A stretch of DNA of 38,730 bases from Nitrospirae bacterium 13_2_20CM_2_62_8 (lineage in GTDB: Bacteria; Nitrospirota; Nitrospiria; Nitrospirales; Nitrospiraceae), in assembly GCA_001914955.1 (NCBI GenBank), contig MNDM01000042.1, forward strand, positions 1 to 38,730, written 5' to 3'. This document shows, piece after piece, positions 31,401-38,730 of this stretch. The position numbers were made by a program, and so were the translations under genes. The notes under the pieces are model-generated. The model did not search any database, was not told where the DNA came from, and saw only the letters and a program-made list of their open reading frames with translations. Numbering within the stretch: the stretch's first letter is position 1; each line of letters begins with the position of its first letter.

Positions 31401-31850
31401 ATGAGCCTGGTGCGTTGGGATCCGTTCCGGGAGTTGGAAGACATGTCAGACCGACTCAACCGGATGTTCGGTCGTCCAGTGGCGAGACCTGAGAGCGGGA
31501 AAGAGGCCATCACCGTCGCTGATTGGATACCCGCTGTGGACATCAGTGAGACGGACGCCGAATACCTCATCAAGGCCGAGTTGCCGGAGGTCAAGAAAGA
31601 AGACGTGAAAGTGACGGTTCAGCACGGCGTCTTGACGATCCATGGGGAACGCAAGCATGAGAAGGAGGAGAAAGGCAAGAGATACCACCGCGTGGAGCGT
31701 TCCTACGGAAGCTTCACGCGCAGTTTCACGCTGCCCGATGAGGTGGACGAAACCAAGGTCAGAGCGGAGTATAAGGACGGAATGCTGCACCTCCACCTGC
31801 CGAAATCGGAAAAGGCCAAGCCGAAGGCGATCGACGTGAAGCTGGGGTGA
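31401..31850 (+). CDS. Small heat-shock protein, Hsp20 family
   Basis: 149 residues. The alpha-crystallin domain (about 40-140) is recognised by WIPAVDISETDAEYLIKAELP, GVLTIHGERK and GSFTRSFTLPDEVD, with the final GMLHLHLPK giving the beta-strand that precedes the C-terminal I/V-x-I/V-type tail (IDVKL). It holds unfolding proteins for refolding by ClpB/DnaK. The Shine-Dalgarno is very strong (AAGGAGGT). It follows clpB after an inverted-repeat insertion. A 7-bp hairpin (AAGACCC / GGGTCTT, 31850-31869) directly behind may help end or stabilise the transcript. Confidence 0.94.
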   Translation: MSLVRWDPFRELEDMSDRLNRMFGRPVARPESGKEAITVADWIPAVDISETDAEYLIKAELPEVKKEDVKVTVQHGVLTIHGERKHEKEEKGKRYHRVERSYGSFTRSFTLPDEVDETKVRAEYKDGMLHLHLPKSEKAKPKAIDVKLG

Positions 31851-31994
31851 AGACCCACGCTCGGGTCTTGACTTTGGGCAAGGCAGGATTATCTCGCGGG
31901 CGTAACCTCATCAGCCACTGACTATCACACAGGCGAATGACGAGTGACGGGCTTGGTAGGCGGCTGATGAGCTATCGAGAAAGGAGGGTTTACC

Positions 31995-32411
31995 ATGACA
32001 CTGACGACTTACTCGCAAGTTGATGATCAAATGGATCGACTCTTGAATGAGGTGTTCGGCACTCTGAGTGGACGCGCACTGGCGTGGGCTCCGGCCTGCA
32101 ACACCTATGAGGACGAGCAGGGTTTTTGGGTGGAGGCTGCAGTCCCGGGCTTCGACCAGAAGGACATCGAGATCGCGGTTGAAGACGGCGTCCTGACGGT
32201 GAAAGGCGAGCGCAAGAACGAGACGCCTGAGCCCAACCGGACCTACTTCGTCCGCGAAATTGGAAGGGGGGCATTCTCCCGTTCGTTCAGGCTCCCATCC
32301 AACGTGGATCCGAACAAGGTGTCGGCGTCCTACAAGCAGGGCGTGCTGACCATCGAGCTGCCGAAGCGAGAGGAAGCGAAGCCTCGCCGCATCACGATCG
32401 AGACCCAGTAA
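31995..32411 (+). CDS. Small heat-shock protein, Hsp20 family (second copy)
   Basis: 138 residues with the alpha-crystallin domain: NTYEDEQGFWVEAAVPGFDQ, GVLTVKGERKNE, GAFSRSFRLPSNVDP and GVLTIELPKREEAKPRRITIE. Sequence identity with the first copy is limited to the core, so they are diverged paralogues that may form mixed oligomers. AAGGAGGG precedes the ATG. A strong hairpin follows at 32424-32460. Confidence 0.94.
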   Translation: MTLTTYSQVDDQMDRLLNEVFGTLSGRALAWAPACNTYEDEQGFWVEAAVPGFDQKDIEIAVEDGVLTVKGERKNETPEPNRTYFVREIGRGAFSRSFRLPSNVDPNKVSASYKQGVLTIELPKREEAKPRRITIETQ

Positions 32412-32423
32412 GCATGCGAATGC

Positions 32424-32460
32424 CACCGGAGCCGCCGGACAGAATCCGGCGGCTCCGGTG
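32424..32460. terminator. Bidirectional hairpin between convergent genes
   Basis: CACCGGAGCCGCCGGA, loop CAGAA, then its perfect 16-base complement. It lacks a T run on the plus strand but lies exactly between hsp20 and the convergent gene starting to end at 32464, so it probably serves both. Confidence 0.65.
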
Positions 32461-32463
32461 TGT

Positions 32464-32889
32464 CTACCCAATCACGACCGCGCCCCCGTTCAAGTCCGTG
32501 TCTCCGCCACTCAGCCGGCGTTTCTCCACCCGCCACTCGACCGGTGAGATTTCCAGGAGATGGCCTTTGACCGTGAGGAATTCCCCCTTCGGGACCGCCA
32601 CGCGGCCGTTCTCCTTCAATTCCGCCTGCAGCGCCACCTTGCCGCTTTCGACATGGGTGAGCACCAGGCCGGCCGGCAGCTTCGTCAACTCATAGGCCCG
32701 ACGTTCGTTAAAGGCGATCGTGCTGTCCACCACCTTTGCCACGACTCTTCCCACGTTATCGTACAAGACGAAATTCACCAGGAGCGGCCCACCGGGTCTC
32801 CGGAGCGCAAGCATGAGCTGCGGCACGCCTTCAATTTCCACCGCCCCATCGGTATTGCGATAGAGATTTGACCCGATCTCGACATCCAT
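32464..32889 (-). CDS. Hypothetical protein, mostly beta-stranded
   Basis: 141 residues, no signal peptide, no membrane segment. Alternating beta-like strands (LLVNFVLYDNVGRVVAKVVDSTIAF, KVALQAELKENGRVAVP) suggest a small beta-sandwich or beta-helix domain. I recognise no family. Single gene convergent with hsp20. It has no strong Shine-Dalgarno at the ATG. The composition matches its neighbours. Confidence 0.7.
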   Translation of the reverse strand: MDVEIGSNLYRNTDGAVEIEGVPQLMLALRRPGGPLLVNFVLYDNVGRVVAKVVDSTIAFNERRAYELTKLPAGLVLTHVESGKVALQAELKENGRVAVPKGEFLTVKGHLLEISPVEWRVEKRRLSGGDTDLNGGAVVIG

Positions 32890-32959
32890 CTTCGTTCCCC
32901 GTTACCAGTGTCCCGACTTTGGCGTTGCGCTTCCTGTGTTACCCCTTACCCCTCACGCC

Positions 32960-33172
32960 TCACGGCTTTTTTATCCGGTGCAGGATCAACGCCACGCAGC
33001 CGGCCAGCAGTCCTCCGCCCACGATGGCCGTCAATAACTCCACCAGCTTGTCCTCCCAGAGCGATCCTTGAGCTACTATCACCTCACGGATGCCGCCTTG
33101 GAGCATGATCACCGACAAGGCCATCGTCGCGCCGATCACAAACCACCAGGCGAAGATTCTGAAAGAGACCAT
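32960..33172 (-). CDS. Small two-helix membrane protein
   Basis: 70 residues with two hydrophobic segments: FRIFAWWFVIGATMALSVIML and LLTAIVGGGLLAGCVALILH, then a basic end (RIKKP) that should stay in the cytoplasm. It starts three bases after the YifB stop, so it is in that operon. Function unknown. Confidence 0.7.
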   Translation of the reverse strand: MVSFRIFAWWFVIGATMALSVIMLQGGIREVIVAQGSLWEDKLVELLTAIVGGGLLAGCVALILHRIKKP

Positions 33173-33175
33173 GGT

Positions 33176-34702
33176 CTAGAGATCCACGCGGCGATCCAGG
33201 CTTCGATATTGGATCGCCTCAGCCAGGTGCGCAGGCTCGATCCGCTCCGACCCCGCCAGGTCGGCGATGGTCCGTGCCACGCGAAGCATACGACCATAGG
33301 CCCGCGCGGAGAGTTTCAGGCGCGTCATGGCCTGTTCAATGAGATCCCGCCCCGCCCCATCGATCGCGCAAAACTTCTTGACCTGCCGGGACTTCAACTG
33401 AGCATTGCTGAAGAACCCTTGGTGCTGATAGCGGGCCGCCTGGCGCGCTCGGGCTGCTGTCACCCGCGCTCGGATCGAGGCCGACGTCTCCTGTTCTCCC
33501 TCCCCTCCCAATTCCTTGACCGGTACGGGAGGCACCTCGATATGGATGTCCAGGCGATCCAGCAGCGGACCGGACAAACGGGACCGGTACCGCCGAATCT
33601 GGTGGGGCGTGCAGAGGCACTCGCGAGTCCGGTCTCCGTAGTACCCGCAGGGGCAGGGATTCATGGCCGCCACCAGCATCACGCGCGCGGGATACCGCAG
33701 AGACGCGCTGACGCGCGTGAGCATGACCGTCCCATCTTCCAGCGGTTGTCTCAACCCGTCCAGCACGTGCCGTTTAAACTCCATGATCTCATCCAGAAAC
33801 AACACCCCGTGATGGGCCAGCGACACTTCACCCGGACGCGGGACGGTCCCGCCGCCGATCAGCCCGGCGTCGGAGATGCTATGATGCGGGGCCCGGAACG
33901 GACGAGCCGTGATCAGCGGCCGGCCGTCGGTCAGGAGCCCGGCCACGCTGTGAACCCGCGTGGCCTCGATGGCCTCTCCCGGCTCCATGGGTGGAAGAAT
34001 ACCGGGCAGACGCCGGGCCAGCATCGTCTTGCCGGACCCCGGCGGGCCGATCATCAGGATATTGTGACCGCCTGCCGCCGCCACTTCGAGCGCCCGTTTG
34101 GCGTGCTCCTGTCCCCTGACGTCCGCAAAGTCATCCTCCTCGGCCGTCTGAGTCGCAAAGAGCGCCCGACGATCCACCGTCGCCGGGGAAATCGCTCGCG
34201 CTCCGTTCAGGAATTCGACCGTCTCCGGGAGTGTATGGACCGGATACGCGCTCACGCCTTCCACCACCGCCGCTTCCTCGGCATTCTCGGCCGGCAAGAT
34301 CAGCGCGCGCTTATGGCGGCACGCCATCCCGATCGAGAGCGCGCCGGCAATCGGCTTGACGCCGCCGTCCAGCGAGAGTTCGCCGACCAACACACGCCCC
34401 GCCACCGCTTCCGCCGGAAGCACCTCCTGCGCCACCAGGATGCCCACCGCGATGGCCAGGTCCAGACCGGAGCCCTCTTTCTTCAGGTCCGCGGGCGCCA
34501 GATTCACCGTAATCTTTTTTACCGGGAACGAGAACCCGGTGTTCTTGAGCGCCGCGCGCACGCGGTCACGGCTTTCACGCACGGTGGCATCCGGCAGACC
34601 GACCACCGAGAACTGCGGGAGACCGCCGCCAATGTCCACCTCCACCTCAACGAGATGCGCATCGAGCCCGAACAGCGCGGCGCTCAACACCTTGGCCAGC
34701 AT
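33176..34702 (-). CDS. YifB/ComM-family Mg-chelatase-like AAA+ ATPase
   Basis: 508 residues, the normal length. An N-terminal Lon-protease-like fold (SAALFGLDAHLVEVEVDIGG, GLPDATVRESRDRVRAAL), then the AAA+ core with Walker A GPPGSGKT (219-226) and Walker B GVLFLDEIMEF, and a C-terminal Mg_chelatase_C domain with a four-cysteine zinc-like cluster (NPCPCGYYGDRTRECLC). ComM is a hexameric helicase that promotes branch migration during integration of incoming DNA. The small membrane protein gene follows at once. Confidence 0.93.
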   Translation of the reverse strand: MLAKVLSAALFGLDAHLVEVEVDIGGGLPQFSVVGLPDATVRESRDRVRAALKNTGFSFPVKKITVNLAPADLKKEGSGLDLAIAVGILVAQEVLPAEAVAGRVLVGELSLDGGVKPIAGALSIGMACRHKRALILPAENAEEAAVVEGVSAYPVHTLPETVEFLNGARAISPATVDRRALFATQTAEEDDFADVRGQEHAKRALEVAAAGGHNILMIGPPGSGKTMLARRLPGILPPMEPGEAIEATRVHSVAGLLTDGRPLITARPFRAPHHSISDAGLIGGGTVPRPGEVSLAHHGVLFLDEIMEFKRHVLDGLRQPLEDGTVMLTRVSASLRYPARVMLVAAMNPCPCGYYGDRTRECLCTPHQIRRYRSRLSGPLLDRLDIHIEVPPVPVKELGGEGEQETSASIRARVTAARARQAARYQHQGFFSNAQLKSRQVKKFCAIDGAGRDLIEQAMTRLKLSARAYGRMLRVARTIADLAGSERIEPAHLAEAIQYRSLDRRVDL

Positions 34703-34719
34703 GATATCCTCGTAGCTAA

Positions 34720-34806
34720 AAGCGAGCAGCGAACAGCGAGTAGCAAACTCCCCCTGAACGAGACCTCTTTGCTATTCGCTACTGACTATTCGCTATTGGC
34801 TGTTCA
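34720..34806. repeat. Imperfect inverted repeat of short AGCGA/TTCGC units
   Basis: GCGAGTAGCAAA at 34736 pairs with TTTGCTATTCGC at 34768, and AGCGAACAGC pairs with GCTGTTCACT outside it, with extra unit copies on the right. It could form a cruciform or transcript hairpin between yifB and the Kelch gene. Confidence 0.5.
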
Positions 34807-34872
34807 CTTCTTTCGACGTGGCCGGATTATAGGCGTGCCCTCGCAGGTTTTCAACACAGTCCTCGGGCATTG

Positions 34873-34878
34873 TGTATA
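34873..34878 (+). promoter_or_regulatory. TATAAT box just before the Kelch gene
   Basis: A perfect -10 lies ten bases before the ATG at 34888. No good -35 is visible at 16-18 bp. If used, the transcript starts within a few bases of the start codon. Confidence 0.45.
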
Positions 34879-34887
34879 ATACGGCCC

Positions 34888-36438
34888 ATGCCTCTGCCCG
34901 TTCCTGGTAAACAGGAATCAACCGCCACACCGATCCGCCAGCCGCCGACTCTCGTCTCTCCGTCCCGCGCACTCGCCACCCTGGGCGTCATCGCGCTGGC
35001 TTGTGTCTCCGCCTTCGCGCAGGAGACTTTGCCGGTCGGAGGAGCCTGGAAAACAGTCGCGCCTGCTCCGACGATGCGCACTGAGGTCGTCGCGGCCGCC
35101 CTGGGCGGCAAGATCTATGTGATCGGCGGATTCCATGAGCCCAGCCTGCGATACCTCACAACTTTTATGATCAGCGACACGGTGGAGGAGTACGATCCGG
35201 CCACAGACCGATGGGCGACCAAGGCGTCCCTGCCCACGGGGGTTCACCATGCCGGAGCCGGGACGGTCGGGGGACGGCTGTACGTCATCGGGGGGTTTAC
35301 ACGATCGTTCTTCTCGGTCTGGGGCCCTGTCGCAAGCGTGTACATGTACCAACCAGAGACCGACTCCTGGACGGAACGGGCCCCCATGCCCACCCCACGC
35401 GGGGCGCTCGCCGTCGCCGAATCGGGCGGCCAGCTCTATGCGATCGGCGGCTATGACGGATCCGGGAACTCGGCCGCCGTCGAAGTGTATGACCCGGCCA
35501 CCAATACCTGGACCAAGAAGGCCCCCCTTCCCACGCCTCGAGACCATCTGGCCGCCGCGACGGTCGGCGGGAAGGTGTATGCGATCGGCGGCCGCCTGAA
35601 CCGCGACTATGGGCACAATCTGGCGATCAACGAGGCCTATGACCCTGTCACTGACCGCTGGACACCGATGGCCTACCTGCCGACAGCCCGGAGCGGGATC
35701 ACGGCCGCGGTAATTCGGGACTTCATCTACGTGCTCGGCGGGGAATCACCTGACGGAACGTTCCGCACCAACGAGGCCTACTGGCCGCGCGCCGACCGCT
35801 GGCAACCCATGGCTCCGTTACCGACCGGACGTCACGGCCTGGGCTCGGCCGCCGTGAATGACCGGCTGTATGTGATCGCGGGCGGGCCGACGCCGGGCGG
35901 GTCGTTCAGCAACGTGAACGAATTGTTCGTCCCCCCGATCACCCAGGCCGCTACTCAGCCCGAGGCCCGCGCCTCAGCCCAGCAGGTGGGGACGATCATG
36001 GCCCTGCTCGCAGTCTTTCAGGAGGCGGGCTCGCTCCCCCCGGAATCCAGCCCGGAGTCGGACCGGCTGACCAAGGCCCTCATCCAGTTTCAGGCCGCGT
36101 TCATGAAGAGCTCCAACCTGGAGGTGAGGCGATGGCTGACCGAGGCCCTGTTCGCGGGACTGGGCAACGACGCACCGGCAGCAGTCCGGGTATTCCGTAC
36201 CAAGGGGTGGACCTCCCGGACCTTGGAGGCAGTCATCGACTACGCCGCGACGCGGCCCGTGTGGAACCAGCGTGTGTTGATCGAGGGATTTCAGGCCTAC
36301 AACGTCGGACGGAGCGACTTCGAGCTAATGGCCCAGACCTTCAGAACGGCGCGCAGCCGACTGGCCGCTCGTGGGGAGGATCTGCACCAAGCCTATGCTG
36401 CACGACAGGGCGAGATGCCGGGTTTCAAGAATGAGTGA
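34888..36438 (+). CDS. Exported Kelch-repeat protein with helical C-terminal domain
   Basis: 516 residues. A long N-terminal region ends in a signal-type hydrophobic segment (LATLGVIALACVSAFAQ). Six Kelch blades follow, each with the YVIGG/YAIGG and W-x-x-x-x-x-MP pattern: KIYVIGGFHEPS, RLYVIGGFTRSF, QLYAIGGYDGSG, KVYAIGGRLNRD, FIYVLGGESPDG, RLYVIAGGPTPG. The last 150 residues form a separate helical domain (residues about 365-516) I do not recognise. A periplasmic or surface protein that binds a partner or sugar is likely. The stop overlaps the next open frame. Confidence 0.85.
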   Translation: MPLPVPGKQESTATPIRQPPTLVSPSRALATLGVIALACVSAFAQETLPVGGAWKTVAPAPTMRTEVVAAALGGKIYVIGGFHEPSLRYLTTFMISDTVEEYDPATDRWATKASLPTGVHHAGAGTVGGRLYVIGGFTRSFFSVWGPVASVYMYQPETDSWTERAPMPTPRGALAVAESGGQLYAIGGYDGSGNSAAVEVYDPATNTWTKKAPLPTPRDHLAAATVGGKVYAIGGRLNRDYGHNLAINEAYDPVTDRWTPMAYLPTARSGITAAVIRDFIYVLGGESPDGTFRTNEAYWPRADRWQPMAPLPTGRHGLGSAAVNDRLYVIAGGPTPGGSFSNVNELFVPPITQAATQPEARASAQQVGTIMALLAVFQEAGSLPPESSPESDRLTKALIQFQAAFMKSSNLEVRRWLTEALFAGLGNDAPAAVRVFRTKGWTSRTLEAVIDYAATRPVWNQRVLIEGFQAYNVGRSDFELMAQTFRTARSRLAARGEDLHQAYAARQGEMPGFKNE

Positions 36439-36467
36439 GCGGGGAAAAACCAGAAAGGAGGTCCGAC

Positions 36468-36704
36468 ATGGCGACGAAAGCCTACATTCTCATCAAGGTG
36501 AAGGCCGGCAAGACCAAGGACGTTCTCAAGTCGCTCAAGAAGGTCCCCGGCGTCGAGCAAGCGCACCCGTGCTTCGGGCAGCCGGACATCTTCAGCTTCG
36601 TCAGCGTGGGGGATGAGAAGGCCCTGTCCGACGTGGTGATCACCAAGATCCACACCATCGACGGCGTGGAGGAAACGGACACGCACATCGTGGCCGAAAC
36701 GTAA
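36468..36704 (+). CDS. Lrp/AsnC-type ligand-binding domain protein (stand-alone RAM domain)
   Basis: 78 residues from the ATG at 36468, with AAAGGAGG upstream. The alpha-beta fold of the AsnC/Lrp C-terminal (RAM) domain is seen in AYILIKVKAGKTKDVLKSL, VPGVEQAHPCFGQPDIFSFV and HTIDGVEETDTHIV. The DNA-binding half is absent, as in the SMC-like group of stand-alone RAM proteins, which bind amino acids and form rings. Follows the Kelch gene by 29 bases. Confidence 0.87.
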   Translation: MATKAYILIKVKAGKTKDVLKSLKKVPGVEQAHPCFGQPDIFSFVSVGDEKALSDVVITKIHTIDGVEETDTHIVAET

Positions 36705-36719
36705 CCGGGGATGCTGAAC

Positions 36720-37688
36720 TCATAACCGGACTGTTTTCCCCGTGTCCGCTGACTGATAGCAGGCGTCGGCGATTTCCACCGCCCGCTGTCCGTCCAGGCC
36801 TGTGATCGGCATCGGGGCCCCGCGGTCGAGCGCGTCGAGAAACGCCCGAAGCGTGGCGACCACGGTCGGCTGATCCTCAACCGGCCATTCCTCCAAGCCG
36901 CTGCGCGCCGAGGTCATGCTGACCTGGTGGCGCACCCAGTCCGCGATCATCTGTCCATCCGCGCCCACCCATTCGGCTCGGCTCACTCGCCCGCTGGTGA
37001 CACGCGACACATCCACGAGGCACGGCAGATGGCCTGTGGTTCGCAGACTGACCAAGGCTCTGGACTCCGGACTTCCCGCCGATGAACGATCCATTTCACA
37101 GCGCACCTCCGCGACCTCCTCCCCGGTGAGGAAGCGAATGAGATCCAGTTGGTGGATCCCGATCTCCAGCAGCACGCCCCGGCCCGCATAGTCGGTTGGA
37201 TTCCGCGTGACCTCCGGGCGGGGTTCCACCCGGTTGGTCAGCACCAGATACCGTCTTGGCCCGACAGTCGAAAGCCGCGCCTTCAGCGCCAACAGGGCAG
37301 CATCAAACCTGAGCGTCTGGGCGGTCATCAGGGGGATTCCTGAAGATTCAGCGGCGCGGACCATCTCCCGCGCTTCGAGACCGGTGGGGGCCAGAGGCTT
37401 CTCGATCAAAATCGGCTTGCGCGCGCGGGCAGCCTCCAGGCAGATCGGACGGGAAAGGGAAGGCGGCGTGACTGCGACCACGGCCTGTACGCGCGCGTCA
37501 GCGATGAGGCCGCGATAGTCCTGGTAAAACCTGAGAGCGTGGCTGGCCGCAAAGGTCGAGCCCTGCTCGACATTGCGGCGGCAGACAGCGACCAGTCGAG
37601 CATTGGGGAGAGGCTCCAACAGATGCCGGGCATACCGCATGCCGTGCCTGCCCAGCCCGATCAGGCCGATTCCTCTCGGTGTCAACAC
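36720..37688 (-). CDS. Gfo/Idh/MocA-family oxidoreductase
   Basis: 322 residues. Rossmann motif GLIGLGRHGMRYA near the N-terminus, then IEKPLAPTGLEAREM (the EKP motif that positions substrate and cofactor) and a C-terminal alpha/beta domain with GIHQLDLIRFLTG. NAD(P)-dependent sugar or sugar-derivative dehydrogenase type; substrate unknown. The start is a GTG at 37688. Minus strand; a strong hairpin separates it from the RRM gene upstream. Confidence 0.9.
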   Translation of the reverse strand: MLTPRGIGLIGLGRHGMRYARHLLEPLPNARLVAVCRRNVEQGSTFAASHALRFYQDYRGLIADARVQAVVAVTPPSLSRPICLEAARARKPILIEKPLAPTGLEAREMVRAAESSGIPLMTAQTLRFDAALLALKARLSTVGPRRYLVLTNRVEPRPEVTRNPTDYAGRGVLLEIGIHQLDLIRFLTGEEVAEVRCEMDRSSAGSPESRALVSLRTTGHLPCLVDVSRVTSGRVSRAEWVGADGQMIADWVRHQVSMTSARSGLEEWPVEDQPTVVATLRAFLDALDRGAPMPITGLDGQRAVEIADACYQSADTGKTVRL

Positions 37689-37730
37689 GATGCTGCGGCC
37701 ATCTGTCTCTTACCTGGTCTCTACGTAACA

Positions 37731-37760
37731 GAAAGGCCGTGTTGGACAACACGGCCTTTC
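37731..37760. terminator. Bidirectional terminator hairpin
   Basis: GAAAGGCCGTGTTG, two bases, then CAACACGGCCTTTC: a 14-bp perfect stem with AAAG/CTTT ends, giving a short T run on both strands. It lies behind the RRM gene and just upstream of the oxidoreductase start. Confidence 0.75.
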
Positions 37761-37796
37761 TCCGAACACATCACTATGACTTCCGTTGTCGTGCTG

Positions 37797-38117
37797 CTAA
37801 CGACGTCCGCCGCCGCCGCGGCCCCCTCCCTCTCCTCCTCCGCCCCCCCATGAGGAGCGTTCCCGCTTTTCCTGCGGTTTGGCTTCATTCACGACCAGAG
37901 CCCGACCTTCGTACTGCGTCCCATTCAGCGCCGCAATGGCTTTTTGTGCGTCCTCGGACGTCGCCATCTCGACAAACCCGAAGCCGCGTGACCGGCCGGT
38001 ATACCGATCAGAAATGACCTTGGCCGAACTGACCGTTCCGTGTTGCGCGAACAGCTCTTGGAGCTGCTGATCCGTCGTCGTATAGGGCAGGCTGCCCACA
38101 TAAAGCTTGGTTCCCAC
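37797..38117 (-). CDS. RRM RNA-binding protein with glycine-rich tail
   Basis: 106 residues from the GTG at 38117, which has an ideal GAGGAGG five bases upstream; a longer in-frame start at 38168 is less supported. One RRM: RNP2 KLYVGSLPY and RNP1 RGFGFVEM, followed by AIAALNG and a Gly/Arg-rich tail. This is the cold-shock-like Rbp type of bacterial RRM protein that binds single-stranded RNA. Cytoplasmic. Confidence 0.92.
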   Translation of the reverse strand: MGTKLYVGSLPYTTTDQQLQELFAQHGTVSSAKVISDRYTGRSRGFGFVEMATSEDAQKAIAALNGTQYEGRALVVNEAKPQEKRERSSWGGGGGEGGGRGGGGRR

Positions 38118-38258
38118 GGTGACCTCCTCTTCAGATCCATCGCTGAGGCGGTGCAGCATCCCCTGCATGTGCCCGGCCGCCTGATCGGTTCCTGTGACCG
38201 CACATTCTAGTCCTGCCTCACGGACAGGTCAACCAATGGCCCCCGCTTTTGCACACAA

Positions 38259-38287
38259 TTGACAACCACCACTACCGCAGTTATAGT
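38259..38287 (+). promoter_or_regulatory. Promoter for the dienelactone hydrolase gene
   Basis: TTGACA (38259-38264), 17-bp spacer, TATAGT (38282-38287), near consensus. The predicted start near 38294 leaves about 150 bases before the ATG at 38442. The interval 38118-38441 holds this promoter and no further gene I can support; a weak GGGAGG lies at 38347. Confidence 0.75.
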
Positions 38288-38441
38288 ACGCCTCCCCTCA
38301 CGCGAGCCGCGCAACTCGCAGGGTCTCAAGTCGCACCGTTGTCTCCGGGAGGTCCCAATTCCACCATTCCCCCTCGACAAGATCGGCGTCAACGCGGTCC
38401 GTTTCCCCAGCGGGGTCCCGATCCCCTCCGTGTCGGACACC

Positions 38442-38730
38442 ATGACCGATCCGTACGCCGTCACGCGGATTTCCAAAGACGCGCAGGTCGAGGGTCTGCG
38501 GTTCTGGCCTCAGGAAAAAGGCACCTATCCCGGCCTCGTGCTGCTGCACGAGTGGTGGGGACTGACCTCACAGATCAAGGACCTCGCGGCTCGGCTGGCC
38601 TGCGAAGGGTATGCCGTGCTCCTCCCCAATCTATATATCAGGCAGGGCGGCATGGTCACCGTCAACGCAGAGGTCGCGGCTGCGCTGATGAGCCGCATGA
38701 AGGAGAGCGAGATGCTGCAGGACGTCAACT
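38442..38730 (+). CDS. Dienelactone hydrolase family protein, 5' part
   Basis: At least 96 residues; the gene runs off the window end. The alpha/beta hydrolase start is clear: GTYPGLVLLHEWWGLTSQIK with LHEWWGL (oxyanion region), then ARLACEGYAVLLPNLY and a GQ-type cap region to follow. DLH enzymes hydrolyse dienelactones or related esters through a Cys-His-Asp triad; the nucleophile lies beyond the window. Start uncertain: GTG at 38430 or ATG at 38442, neither with a good Shine-Dalgarno, and the frame stays open further upstream without start codons. Confidence 0.82.
   Translation, partial: MTDPYAVTRISKDAQVEGLRFWPQEKGTYPGLVLLHEWWGLTSQIKDLAARLACEGYAVLLPNLYIRQGGMVTVNAEVAAALMSRMKESEMLQDVN

Noticed and set aside
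33068-34879. 603-codon open frame on the plus strand opposite yifB
   Set aside because: It is a shadow of the well-conserved YifB/ComM gene: low-complexity Arg/His/Gln-rich translation with no recognisable domain, caused by GC-rich codon use.

Overview
The window reads as a chromosomal segment of a GC-rich (about 60 %) didermic bacterium. Outer-membrane porin, Slp-type and other lipoproteins, and the gene combination point to Nitrospirota, most likely a Nitrospira relative. That assignment is inference from the proteins and was not tested by any search. There is one tRNA gene and no rRNA, CRISPR array or intact transposase.

Layout. 1-5.3 kb: two small unknown genes, then a probable polyphosphate module: Ppx/GppA-HD phosphatase, two tandem thymidylate-kinase-like proteins, SixA-type phosphatase and a CHAD protein whose 5' side is abutted by a 216-bp MITE-like element. 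5.3-7.6 kb: an ars operon (arsR, arsM, a deleted acr3, thioredoxin-type arsC) with two matching ArsR operators. 7.65-12.1 kb: pstSCAB-phoU. 12.3-18.3 kb: a probable phosphate-starvation regulon with two divergent Slp lipoproteins, a TPR lipoprotein, two further lipoproteins, a porin, and a PhoB-like DNA-binding domain that has no receiver. Four promoters in this stretch carry 11-bp-period direct repeats that look like one Pho-type operator.

18.3-22.1 kb: a decayed lipoprotein gene, then an operon of an EgtD-like methyltransferase and a three-gene betaine-type ABC transporter. 22.2-24.0 kb: divergent from this operon lies a compact RiPP-like operon. It has a 37-residue precursor made of two 14-residue modules each ending PTCHQ, an intrinsic terminator, a divergent MNIO (DUF692) enzyme and its partner protein. 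This is the best candidate for an undescribed system.

24-28.3 kb: small lipoprotein, phosphoribosyltransferase, tRNA-Thr(UGU) with a duplicated 3' end, a membrane protein with a CxxC tail domain, a polytopic membrane protein and a short-chain dehydrogenase. 28.3-32.5 kb: heat-shock genes clpB and two hsp20, with a 28-bp perfect inverted repeat that forms the 3' end of clpB. 32.5-38.7 kb: an unknown protein, YifB/ComM with a small membrane protein, a Kelch-repeat protein, an Lrp-like single-domain protein, a Gfo/Idh oxidoreductase, an RRM protein, and the start of a dienelactone hydrolase that runs off the window.
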